Source: VMGX01 sp041658885 (lineage in GTDB: Bacteria; Patescibacteriota; Minisyncoccia; Phycocordibacterales; 21-14-all-36-13). Taken from it: a DNA stretch of 64,000 bases. Position 1 is the stretch's first letter. Each line of letters begins with the position of its first letter. The notes below the pieces were generated by a model that searched no databases, was not told the origin of the DNA, and was given only the letters and a program-made list of their open reading frames with translations. A program made the position numbers and the translations under genes. Positions 57,759-64,000 of the stretch are shown piece by piece. The DNA is taken from positions 1-64,000 of the forward strand of contig JBAZZJ010000001.1 of assembly GCA_041658885.1 (NCBI GenBank), given 5' to 3'.

Positions 57759-57764
57759 TATAAT
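57759..57764 (+). promoter_or_regulatory. -10 box of leuS
   Basis: ATTGTATAAT with extended TG; the transcript would begin at the edge of the palindromic element at 57767. Confidence 0.6.
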
Positions 57765-57766
57765 TC

Positions 57767-57825
57767 ATCCTGTGGAATATGATGCTTTAGCATCATAAAA
57801 CCTAAAGGTTTTTATTTCACGGGAT
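57767..57825. repeat. Palindromic element in the leuS leader
   Basis: Outer ATCCTGTGGAA / TTTCACGGGAT plus two inner hairpins ATGATGC/GCATCAT and AAACC/GGTTT. Same three-stem layout as the pheS copy but with different sequences. Confidence 0.75.
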
Positions 57826-57833
57826 AAAATATA

Positions 57834-60341
57834 ATGAAAAAGTACGACCATTCCAAAATAGAGAGTAAGTGGCCCCGAAAGAAACTTTCTGTGTCTAAAG
57901 ACACAGGTTTCTTACGGGGTAAACAGAAAAACTATGATCACAAAAAGATAGAGAGTAAATGGTCTAAGGTGTGGGAAGAAGGTAAAATCTACAATACAAA
58001 AGAAGACAAAAATAAACAGAAATTTTATGTCCTAATCGAATTCCCATATGCCTCAGGAGAAGGATTACATGTAGGGCACGTGAGAAGTTATACTGCGCTT
58101 GATATTGTTGCGCGAAAAAAGAGAATGGAGGGATTTAATGTTTTATATCCAATAGGGTGGGATGCTTTTGGTTTGCCAACAGAAAATTATGCGATTAAAA
58201 CTGGAATAAATCCAAAAATAATAACTAAAAAAAATACTGACAATTTTAGAAAGCAATTAAAGGCACTTGGCTTTTCTTTTGATTGGTCTCGCGAAATTAA
58301 TACATCATCTCCCGAATATTACAAATGGACCCAATGGATTTTTTTACAATTTTTTAAACATGGGCTTGCATACAAAAAAAGAATGCCAATCAATTGGTGT
58401 TTGAGTTGTAAAATTGGTCTAGCAAATGAAGAAGTTGTTAATAGTGTGTGTGAAAGATGTGGAGGACAGGTTGAGAAAAGAGAAAAGGAACAATGGATGT
58501 TAGCAATAACAAAATATGCCGACAGACTTTATGATGATTTGGACAAAACGGAATTTTTGGAAAAAATAAAAATTCAACAGAGAAATTGGATAGGCAAGAG
58601 TCACGGAACAGAAATAGATTTTAAAATAGAAAACTCGGATAAGATAATTTCTGTTTTTACAACTCGTGTAGATACAATTTTTTCAGGGACATTTCTTGTG
58701 ATAGCACCAGAACATGATTTGGTAGAAAAAATTACAAAAGAAGAATACAGAGAAAAAGTATTTGAATATAGAAAAAATGCATCAAAAATTTCACAAATAG
58801 ATAGAATGTCAGAAGAAAGAGAAAAAACGGGTGTCTTTACTGGTTCATATGCGATAAATCCAGCAACTGATGAAAAAATGCCAATATGGATTGCAGATTT
58901 TGTTTTAGTTGACTACGGAACGGGTGTCGTTTTTGCTGATGCTCATGATGAAAGAGATTTTGAAATGGCTAAAAAGTTCGGTATACCATTAAAAGTTTCT
59001 TTAAGACCTAATGACGATAAATTATGGGAAGAAGTAAAAAATTTAAGAAAATGTTTTACAGAAGAAGGAACTCTTATAAATTCTGCCCAATTTGATGGAA
59101 TGTCTTCAGCAGAAGCTCGTCCAAAAATTACGGAATGGTTAGGGGGAAAAGGTGTAGCTCGTTTTAAAACAACCTATAAATTACGCGATTGGATTTTTTC
59201 AAGACAAAGATATTGGGGAGAACCTATTCCACTTGTTTTCTGTGAAAAATGTGCTTGGGTTCCTATTCCAGAAGACCAACTTCCTGTTGAGCTTCCAGAT
59301 GTTAAAAAATATGAACCGACTGATTCTGGAGAATCACCACTTGCCTCGCTTGAAAAATGGGTAAATGTTAAATGTCCAAAATGTGGTGGTTCAGCAAAAA
59401 GAGAGACAGACACAATGCCGAATTGGGCTGGCTCCTCTTGGTATTGGTTAAGATACACCGACCCCAAAAATGATAAGGTTTTTGCAGATAAAAAGAAATT
59501 GAAATATTGGACTCCAGTAGATTGGTATAACGGAGGAATGGAACACACGACTCTTCATTTACTTTACTCTCGTTTTTGGCATAAGTTTTTATTTGATATT
59601 GGTTTGGTTCCAACTGACGAGCCTTATGTAAAAAGAACATCACATGGAATGATTCTTGGCGATGGAGGAGAGAAGATGTCAAAGTCCAGAGGAAATGTAA
59701 TTAATCCCGATGACATAATTGAAAGATTTGGAGCAGATTCGTTTAGATTGTATGAAATGTTTTTAGGTCCATTTGATCAACAAACAAGTTGGAATTCTGA
59801 CGGAGTTGTCGGAACGAGAAGATTTATTGAAAAAGTTTGGGGATTATCTGAAAAAATAAATGAAAAAGGTGATGCTAACAAAGAAATAGATAATTTTTTA
59901 AACAAGACAATTAAAAAAGTTGGTGAAGATATTGAAAATATTAAATTTAATACGGCAGTGAGCTCTATGATGATGTTTTTAAATTTTGTTTATGATAAAA
60001 ATACAATTTCAAAAGATTCTTATAAAAAGTTTTTGAAAATTCTTTCGCCTTTTGCTCCGCATATTACGGAAGAGCTTTGGCAAGAAATTGGAGAAAAAAA
60101 ATCTGTTCATTTTGAAGCATGGCCTTCTATTGGAGAAATATTTGAAGATGAAAATGTAAACATAATAGTTCAAATCAATGGGAAAATGAGAGCCTCTTTT
60201 GAAATTAAAAATTTTTCAACAGAAGAAGAGATAAAAGAAAAAGCAGTCTCTCTTGAATCTGTATCAAAATGGATTAACGGGGAAAAAATCAAAAAAATCA
60301 TATATATAAAGGGGAAATTAGTTAACATTGTAACCATTTGA
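57834..60341 (+). CDS. leuS: Leucyl-tRNA synthetase with duplicated N-terminus
   Basis: An 835-residue class I synthetase. HIGH-equivalent at His79-Val-Gly-His82 in ASGEGLHVGHVRSY, zinc-finger-like NWCLSCKIGLANEEVV...CERCGGQVEKRE, the CP1 editing domain (TRVDTIFSGTFLVIAPEH, GTGVVFADAHDERD) and KMSKS at 614-618. The start is odd: KYDHSKIESKW (3-13) is repeated as NYDHKKIESKW (33-43) with a palindromic element between, encoding PRKKLSVSKDTGFLRGKQ. The second copy is the one that continues into normal LeuRS, so the first 30 residues are an insertion-linked duplication. Confidence 0.95.
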   Translation: MKKYDHSKIESKWPRKKLSVSKDTGFLRGKQKNYDHKKIESKWSKVWEEGKIYNTKEDKNKQKFYVLIEFPYASGEGLHVGHVRSYTALDIVARKKRMEGFNVLYPIGWDAFGLPTENYAIKTGINPKIITKKNTDNFRKQLKALGFSFDWSREINTSSPEYYKWTQWIFLQFFKHGLAYKKRMPINWCLSCKIGLANEEVVNSVCERCGGQVEKREKEQWMLAITKYADRLYDDLDKTEFLEKIKIQQRNWIGKSHGTEIDFKIENSDKIISVFTTRVDTIFSGTFLVIAPEHDLVEKITKEEYREKVFEYRKNASKISQIDRMSEEREKTGVFTGSYAINPATDEKMPIWIADFVLVDYGTGVVFADAHDERDFEMAKKFGIPLKVSLRPNDDKLWEEVKNLRKCFTEEGTLINSAQFDGMSSAEARPKITEWLGGKGVARFKTTYKLRDWIFSRQRYWGEPIPLVFCEKCAWVPIPEDQLPVELPDVKKYEPTDSGESPLASLEKWVNVKCPKCGGSAKRETDTMPNWAGSSWYWLRYTDPKNDKVFADKKKLKYWTPVDWYNGGMEHTTLHLLYSRFWHKFLFDIGLVPTDEPYVKRTSHGMILGDGGEKMSKSRGNVINPDDIIERFGADSFRLYEMFLGPFDQQTSWNSDGVVGTRRFIEKVWGLSEKINEKGDANKEIDNFLNKTIKKVGEDIENIKFNTAVSSMMMFLNFVYDKNTISKDSYKKFLKILSPFAPHITEELWQEIGEKKSVHFEAWPSIGEIFEDENVNIIVQINGKMRASFEIKNFSTEEEIKEKAVSLESVSKWINGEKIKKIIYIKGKLVNIVTI
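57873..57919. repeat. CCCCG palindromic element inside leuS with flanking duplication
   Basis: CCCCG-AA-AGAAAC ... GTTTCT-TA-CGGGG with inner CTGTGTC/GACACAG. Diverged 33-bp direct repeats flank it (57839-57872 and 57930-57962, ending GAGAGTAAGTGG / GAGAGTAAATGG). Confidence 0.85.
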
Positions 60342-60412
60342 CAATAGGTTTAAAAAGGTGTATTATAATAATATAAATATCCAATAGGTTATATATACCC
60401 ATTGCTTATTTT

Positions 60413-60441
60413 TTGACAGCATGGTATTTTTATGATATCCT
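60413..60441 (+). promoter_or_regulatory. Promoter of the sigma-4/HARE gene
   Basis: TTGACA (60413-60418), 17-base spacer, TATCCT (60436-60441) with extended TGA. About 43 bases of leader follow, with AGGAG 12 bases after the likely start region (near 60459). Confidence 0.6.
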
Positions 60442-60484
60442 TGAAAATAAGGATAAATTAGGAGATAAATAAAATTTATAGTTT

Positions 60485-61516
60485 ATGAATACATTACAAA
60501 CAAAACCAAAACAAGTTACAAAAAAACTTATAGAAATATTGCCGGAAAGAGCTTATACGGTGGTTGTTAGTCGTTACGGACTTGGATCTGATCCAAAGAA
60601 AATGACCCTTGAATCAATCGGTCAGAATTATGGGATCACAAGAGAGAGAGTAAGACAGATAGAAAATTATGCTATAGATAAAATTAAACAGTCTGGTTTG
60701 ATGACAAAGGAAAGGAAAATATTTGATGAACTTTTGTCCTCAATAGATTCTCTTGGTGGGATAGTTCAAGAAGATCAACTTTTTAATCGTCTTTCAACAA
60801 AGGAAGATGAAAAAAACCATATACATCTTTTGCTTGTTTTGGGTGATGAATTCACTAAAGAAAAAGAAGACGACAGATTCAATCCAAGATGGTATATAGA
60901 CAAATATCTTGCTGATAAAGTTCACACGGCTCTATTAAAACTTCATGATGAAATTTCTGAAAATGATTTAATTTCTGAAGATGAAATTTTAAGAAAGTTT
61001 TCAAAACTTATTGTAGACGCACCAAAGAAACACGTTTCTGACAGAGAAATATTAAAAGGTTGGTTGCTACTTTCAAAGAAAATAGGAAGCAATTCTCTCG
61101 GAGAATGGGGACTTTCCTCATCTTCAAGTATTAATGCTAAGGGAATGAGAGATTATGCTTATTTAATAATTAGACAACACGGCTCACCAATGCACTTTGT
61201 AGAAGTTACAAAGAAAATAGAAGAGGTGTTTGGTAAAAAGGCACACATAGCTACATGCCACAATGAATTGATAAAAGATCCAAGATTTGTTTTAGTTGGC
61301 AGAGGATTATATGCACTTAAAGAATGGGGGTATATGGTTGGAGTTGTAAAAGACGTTGTAAAGCAAATTTTGAAACAAAATGGACCAATGACGAAAGAGG
61401 AGATTATAAAAGCTGTTTTGAAAGAAAGATATGTTAAAGACAACACAATACTTGTAAACTTACAGGATTCAAAAACATTTAAGAAAACAAAAGACGGGAA
61501 ATATGCGTTGATTTAA
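60485..61516 (+). CDS. Sigma-70 region 4 / HARE-HTH domain protein
   Basis: A 343-residue transcription-related protein. Residues about 25-72 are a sigma region 4 helix-turn-helix (MTLESIGQNYGITRERVRQIENYAIDKI, close to the -35-recognising helix of primary sigma factors). Residues about 215-285 are a HARE-HTH domain (RDYAYLIIRQHGSPMHFVEVTKKIEEVFGKKAHIATCHNEL, FVLVGRGLYALKEWGY) as in RpoE delta subunit and chromatin proteins. A second partial HTH ends the protein (GPMTKEEIIKAVLKERYVKDNTILVNLQ). There is no region 2, so it is not a complete sigma factor; it may bridge polymerase and promoter. Conserved in Patescibacteria as far as I know. Confidence 0.78.
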   Translation: MNTLQTKPKQVTKKLIEILPERAYTVVVSRYGLGSDPKKMTLESIGQNYGITRERVRQIENYAIDKIKQSGLMTKERKIFDELLSSIDSLGGIVQEDQLFNRLSTKEDEKNHIHLLLVLGDEFTKEKEDDRFNPRWYIDKYLADKVHTALLKLHDEISENDLISEDEILRKFSKLIVDAPKKHVSDREILKGWLLLSKKIGSNSLGEWGLSSSSSINAKGMRDYAYLIIRQHGSPMHFVEVTKKIEEVFGKKAHIATCHNELIKDPRFVLVGRGLYALKEWGYMVGVVKDVVKQILKQNGPMTKEEIIKAVLKERYVKDNTILVNLQDSKTFKKTKDGKYALI

Positions 61517-61555
61517 TATCTCAAATCTAATATCTAAAATCTTAAAACAATAAAT

Positions 61556-61588
61556 AAAATTTCAAGAAATACTCTTGAAATTTTATTT
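61556..61588 (+). terminator. Terminator after the sigma-4/HARE gene
   Basis: AAAATTTCAAGA/TCTTGAAATTTT followed by ATTTTT. Confidence 0.75.
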
Positions 61589-61628
61589 TTGTATACACAA
61601 CAATCTATCACAACATGTTTTTTTGTTG

Positions 61629-61634
61629 TATCAT
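61629..61634 (+). promoter_or_regulatory. -10 box of the gene at 61641 (leaderless)
   Basis: TGTATCAT, 6 bases before the ATG; the in-frame upstream start at 61575 lies in the preceding terminator and is rejected. Confidence 0.5.
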
Positions 61635-61640
61635 ATTACT

Positions 61641-62861
61641 ATGATATCTTTTGCAATAGAGCAAATTTTTTCACGACTTTTCCCAGAAGCTATAAATATT
61701 TTAATAGTAACATCTCCACTTTGGGGTTTATTTTTCCTTATAAAAATTTTTTATACACTCTGGTTAACTTATGTGAGAACGATGTTTCTTTCTCAACAAG
61801 AATATAGATTGTTAGAGATAGAGTTACCAAAAGAACAATATAAATCTCCGTTGGCGATGGAATTGGTATTAAATACACTAAACCAAACCGGTGGAGATGG
61901 AAATTTAATTGACAAATATTTAAAGGGCAAGGTTAGACCATGGTTTTCTTTGGAATTAGTTTCAATAGAAGGTAATGTTCACTTTTTTATATGGAGTAGA
62001 AAAAATTTTATAGATTTAATTGAATCACAAATATATTCTCAATATCCTAGTTCAAGAATTGTAGAAGTTGAAGATTATACAAATTTTTTAAGATATAGTA
62101 AACACACATTTTCTCTCTGGGGATGTGAATTTAAATTAACAAAAGCTGACCCATATCCAATAAAGACATACGTTGATTATGGTTTAGACAAAGACCCAAA
62201 GGAGGAACAAAAAATTGACCCAATAACTCCGACAATAGAATTTCTAGGTTCGATTGGTCCAAAAGAATATATATGGATTCAAATATTAATAAGGGCAAAC
62301 AAAAAAGAAAAAAACAAAAAAGGGGCGTGGTTTAAAAAAACAGATTGGAGAGAAGAAGGAGAAGAATTAATAAATAAATTAATGAAAAGAGATACGGAAA
62401 AAATTTCCGAGGAGCACGCTAATTTGAATAAAGAGGAACAAGATATAATTTCTGCAATACAACACGGATTATCAAAACCAGGATTTGATTGTGGTATAAG
62501 AGGAATTTATTTAGCGGAATCTGATAAATTTAGGTCAATAAATATAACCGGCTTAACTGGAACATTTAAACAATATGGCTCCGCCTCATTGAATGGTTTT
62601 GCTCCAACAGGAGGTCTTACTATTTTTGATTATCCATGGCAGGATTTTAGACAAATAAGACAAAATAAAGTTAGAAGAGAACTTTTTGATGCTTACAAGA
62701 GAAGGTCTTATTTTCACTCGCCATATAAGAAAGAAGCTTTTGTTTTAAGTTCAGAAGAATTAGCAACAATATTTCACTTTCCTGGAAGTGTTGTACAAAC
62801 ACCAACATTTAAGAGGATAGAATCAAATAGAGCGGAACCGCCATCTAATTTACCTGTTTAA
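61641..62861 (+). CDS. Membrane-anchored protein related to conjugation/pilus ATPase systems
   Basis: A 406-residue protein starting with a membrane helix (about residues 18-42). A first soluble part (SPLAMELVLNTLNQ, PWFSLELVSIEGNVHFFIWSRKNF, IESQIYSQYPSSRIVEVEDY) is a beta-alpha module, duplicated in looser form later. The end, SSEELATIFHFPGSVVQTPTFKRIESNRAEPPSNLPV, matches the segment that precedes the ATPase in many VirD4/TraG- or HerA-like proteins (aepPsNLP). So this looks like the N-terminal half of such a system encoded as a separate protein; the ATPase is not in the window. mltG follows after 2 bases. Role inferred. Confidence 0.6.
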   Translation: MISFAIEQIFSRLFPEAINILIVTSPLWGLFFLIKIFYTLWLTYVRTMFLSQQEYRLLEIELPKEQYKSPLAMELVLNTLNQTGGDGNLIDKYLKGKVRPWFSLELVSIEGNVHFFIWSRKNFIDLIESQIYSQYPSSRIVEVEDYTNFLRYSKHTFSLWGCEFKLTKADPYPIKTYVDYGLDKDPKEEQKIDPITPTIEFLGSIGPKEYIWIQILIRANKKEKNKKGAWFKKTDWREEGEELINKLMKRDTEKISEEHANLNKEEQDIISAIQHGLSKPGFDCGIRGIYLAESDKFRSINITGLTGTFKQYGSASLNGFAPTGGLTIFDYPWQDFRQIRQNKVRRELFDAYKRRSYFHSPYKKEAFVLSSEELATIFHFPGSVVQTPTFKRIESNRAEPPSNLPV

Positions 62862-62863
62862 TT

Positions 62864-63919
62864 ATGGAAGAAAAAGAAAATTTTATAAAAAACCCATTAG
62901 ACAAATTTCACCCTGTTAAATCCTGCAAAGCAGGAATTTTGTCTATAACAAAATTATTTAACGGGGCAAGCAAAAAGGATTACGAAATTATAAGCACAAT
63001 TGCAAGTGTGATTTTACTTCTTTGTGCTTTTTATTTTTTCTTTTTCTCAGCGCCATTTAATTTCCCGGTCGGGTCAGTTATTCGTATAGATAGAGGGTTG
63101 TCTTTAGATGAAATATCAAAACTTTTATATAAAGAAAATGTCATAAAATCACCTTTCTGGTTTAAGGCCATTATCACCGTTATTGACGGACAAGGCGGGG
63201 CAGATGCAGGAGATTATTTTTTTAGTAAAAAAAGAGGTTTAATAAATGTATCAACAAGAATATCAAATAGTGAATATGGTTTGATACCAATATCAATAAC
63301 AATTCCAGAGGGAGCTACAAGTTTTGAGATATCTGAAATTTTAAGAAAAAATATTAGCAACTTTGATTCGGAAAAGTTTTTAAAAATAGCAGTTCCTCTT
63401 GAAGGATATCTTTTTCCTGATACATACTTTTTTTTACCAAACATAACCCCTGAAAATGTTATAGAGACAATAAAAAATAATTTTGTTAAAAAAATCTCAA
63501 CTATATATGGTGAAATAGAAAAATTTGATAAACCACTTGAAGACATAATAATAATGGCTTCAATAATTGAAGAAGAAGCTAGAAATTTTGAGACCAGAAA
63601 AATTGTTTCTGGGATTTTATGGGAGAGAATAAAAATAGACATGCCACTTCAAGTAGATGCAGTCTTCCCATATATAATTGGTAAAAATACATACGAGCTG
63701 ACTTTAAATGATTTATCTCATGATTCTCCATACAATACATATAAATATAAAGGGCTTCCATTTGGTCCTATATCGAATCCAGGTCTTGATTCTATAAAAG
63801 CAACCATAAGTCCAACGAAGACAAATTATCTTTATTATCTATCTGATAGGGGTGGAAACATGCACTACGCTAAGACCTTTTCTGAACATAAAATAAACAA
63901 ATTAAAATACATAAATTAA
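62864..63919 (+). CDS. mltG: Endolytic transglycosylase MltG with N-terminal element insertion
   Basis: A YceG/MltG enzyme that cuts nascent peptidoglycan and sets glycan length. Membrane helix at about 43-63, LysM-like part (GLSLDEISKLLYKENVIKSPFWFK), and the catalytic domain with EGYLFPDTYFF, MASIIEEEARN (catalytic Glu) and SPYNTYKYKGLPFGPISNPG. At 351 residues it is complete. Residues 15-36 in the cytoplasmic tail (FHPVKSCKAGILSITKLFNG) are encoded by a palindromic element and resemble the insertion in PheS. It starts 2 bases after the upstream gene. Confidence 0.92.
   Translation: MEEKENFIKNPLDKFHPVKSCKAGILSITKLFNGASKKDYEIISTIASVILLLCAFYFFFFSAPFNFPVGSVIRIDRGLSLDEISKLLYKENVIKSPFWFKAIITVIDGQGGADAGDYFFSKKRGLINVSTRISNSEYGLIPISITIPEGATSFEISEILRKNISNFDSEKFLKIAVPLEGYLFPDTYFFLPNITPENVIETIKNNFVKKISTIYGEIEKFDKPLEDIIIMASIIEEEARNFETRKIVSGILWERIKIDMPLQVDAVFPYIIGKNTYELTLNDLSHDSPYNTYKYKGLPFGPISNPGLDSIKATISPTKTNYLYYLSDRGGNMHYAKTFSEHKINKLKYIN
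62910..62966. repeat. Palindromic element inside mltG
   Basis: ACCCTGTTAAAT / ATTTAACGGGG outer stem, TCCTGC AAA GCAGGA and ATTTTGTCTATAACAAAAT inner hairpins; read in the same frame as the pheS copy. Confidence 0.9.
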
Positions 63920-63952
63920 TTCATCCCCCACTTTTTATATTTTATTCTTATA

Positions 63953-64000
63953 ATGGCATCCTATTTATCACTCTTAAATCTGATTTTAATGATTATTTAT
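63953..64000 (+). other. Possible start of a truncated gene at the window edge
   Basis: An ATG in TATAATGGCATCC opens a frame without stop to the window end (MASYLSLLNLILMIIY, hydrophobic). A TATAAT overlaps the ATG, so the real start may be a later codon. Too short to decide. Confidence 0.2.

Noticed and set aside
1..64000. Recoding of UGA as glycine, as in some CPR phyla
   Set aside because: RF2 is present, several genes end in TGA at the expected length, and no conserved gene contains in-frame TGA.

Overview
The window looks like part of a chromosome from a Patescibacteria/CPR bacterium, most likely of the Parcubacteria type. The evidence is a very AT-rich sequence, small and trimmed versions of universal genes (short RF2, short EF-Ts, PheS without its N-terminal coiled coil, PheT without the tRNA-binding domain), a minimal sugar-to-acetate pathway, many secreted or membrane proteins typical of that group, and no amino-acid or nucleotide biosynthesis except CTP synthase. 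The code appears standard: TGA is used as a stop and both RF1 and RF2 are encoded. Many start codons lie only 6-9 bases after a TATAAT-like -10 box, which points to widespread leaderless transcription.

Layout. 0-2.7 kb: end of a large repeat surface protein, a secreted peptidoglycan-binding protein, a TPR membrane protein and a 35-residue membrane peptide. 2.8-7.1 kb: YqeY, a P-type ATPase and RmuC. 7.2-9.3 kb: a tRNA cluster with two homing-endonuclease-like genes (LAGLIDADG, HNH) that end inside the next tRNA, and a tRNA-Thr inserted within a tRNA-Thr. 9.4-15 kb: hydrolase, RF2, FtsE, FtsX, PyrG and a Gmad2 protein. 15-22 kb: membrane and secreted proteins, including a six-repeat cysteine-rich protein next to a thioredoxin-DsbD fusion. 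22-34.2 kb: central carbon metabolism (phosphoketolase, acetate kinase, RpiB, Rpe, split transketolase, PfkB kinase, class II aldolase) mixed with VKOR, endonuclease III, slipin and a DedA-like protein. 34.4-47.4 kb: translation and replication genes (L25, L31, RF1, S2, EF-Ts, PheS, PheT, GyrB), an EnvC-like/transglycosylase fusion, a Cas2-like protein and a second nested tRNA-Thr. 48.9-54.9 kb: a defence-like island (ArsR regulator, Cas4-like nuclease, restriction-methylation protein, a PD-(D/E)XK nuclease, unknowns) with tandem operator-like repeats. 55-64 kb: YchF, LeuS, a sigma-4/HARE regulator, a conjugation-ATPase-like protein and MltG.

The most striking feature is a dispersed family of small palindromic elements, about 20 copies, with ends of the type CCCGTT...AACGGG. 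They sit at start codons, where they duplicate ATGRA, in-frame inside pheS, mltG, leuS and a small gene, and inside two tRNA-Thr genes, where each copy carries a complete tRNA-Thr. The defence island has none. A second unusual gene is pheT, which has an NlpC/P60-like peptidase domain inserted in its B5 domain.

Functionally, the carbon genes form a phosphoketolase/pentose route: transketolase, Rpe and RpiB interconvert pentose phosphates, phosphoketolase yields acetyl-phosphate, and acetate kinase makes ATP. FtsEX with the EnvC-like transglycosylase, MltG and the peptidoglycan-binding protein remodel the wall. The DsbD fusion and VKOR probably support disulfide chemistry of secreted cysteine-rich proteins. 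All calls were made by reading the sequence; no database search was run.
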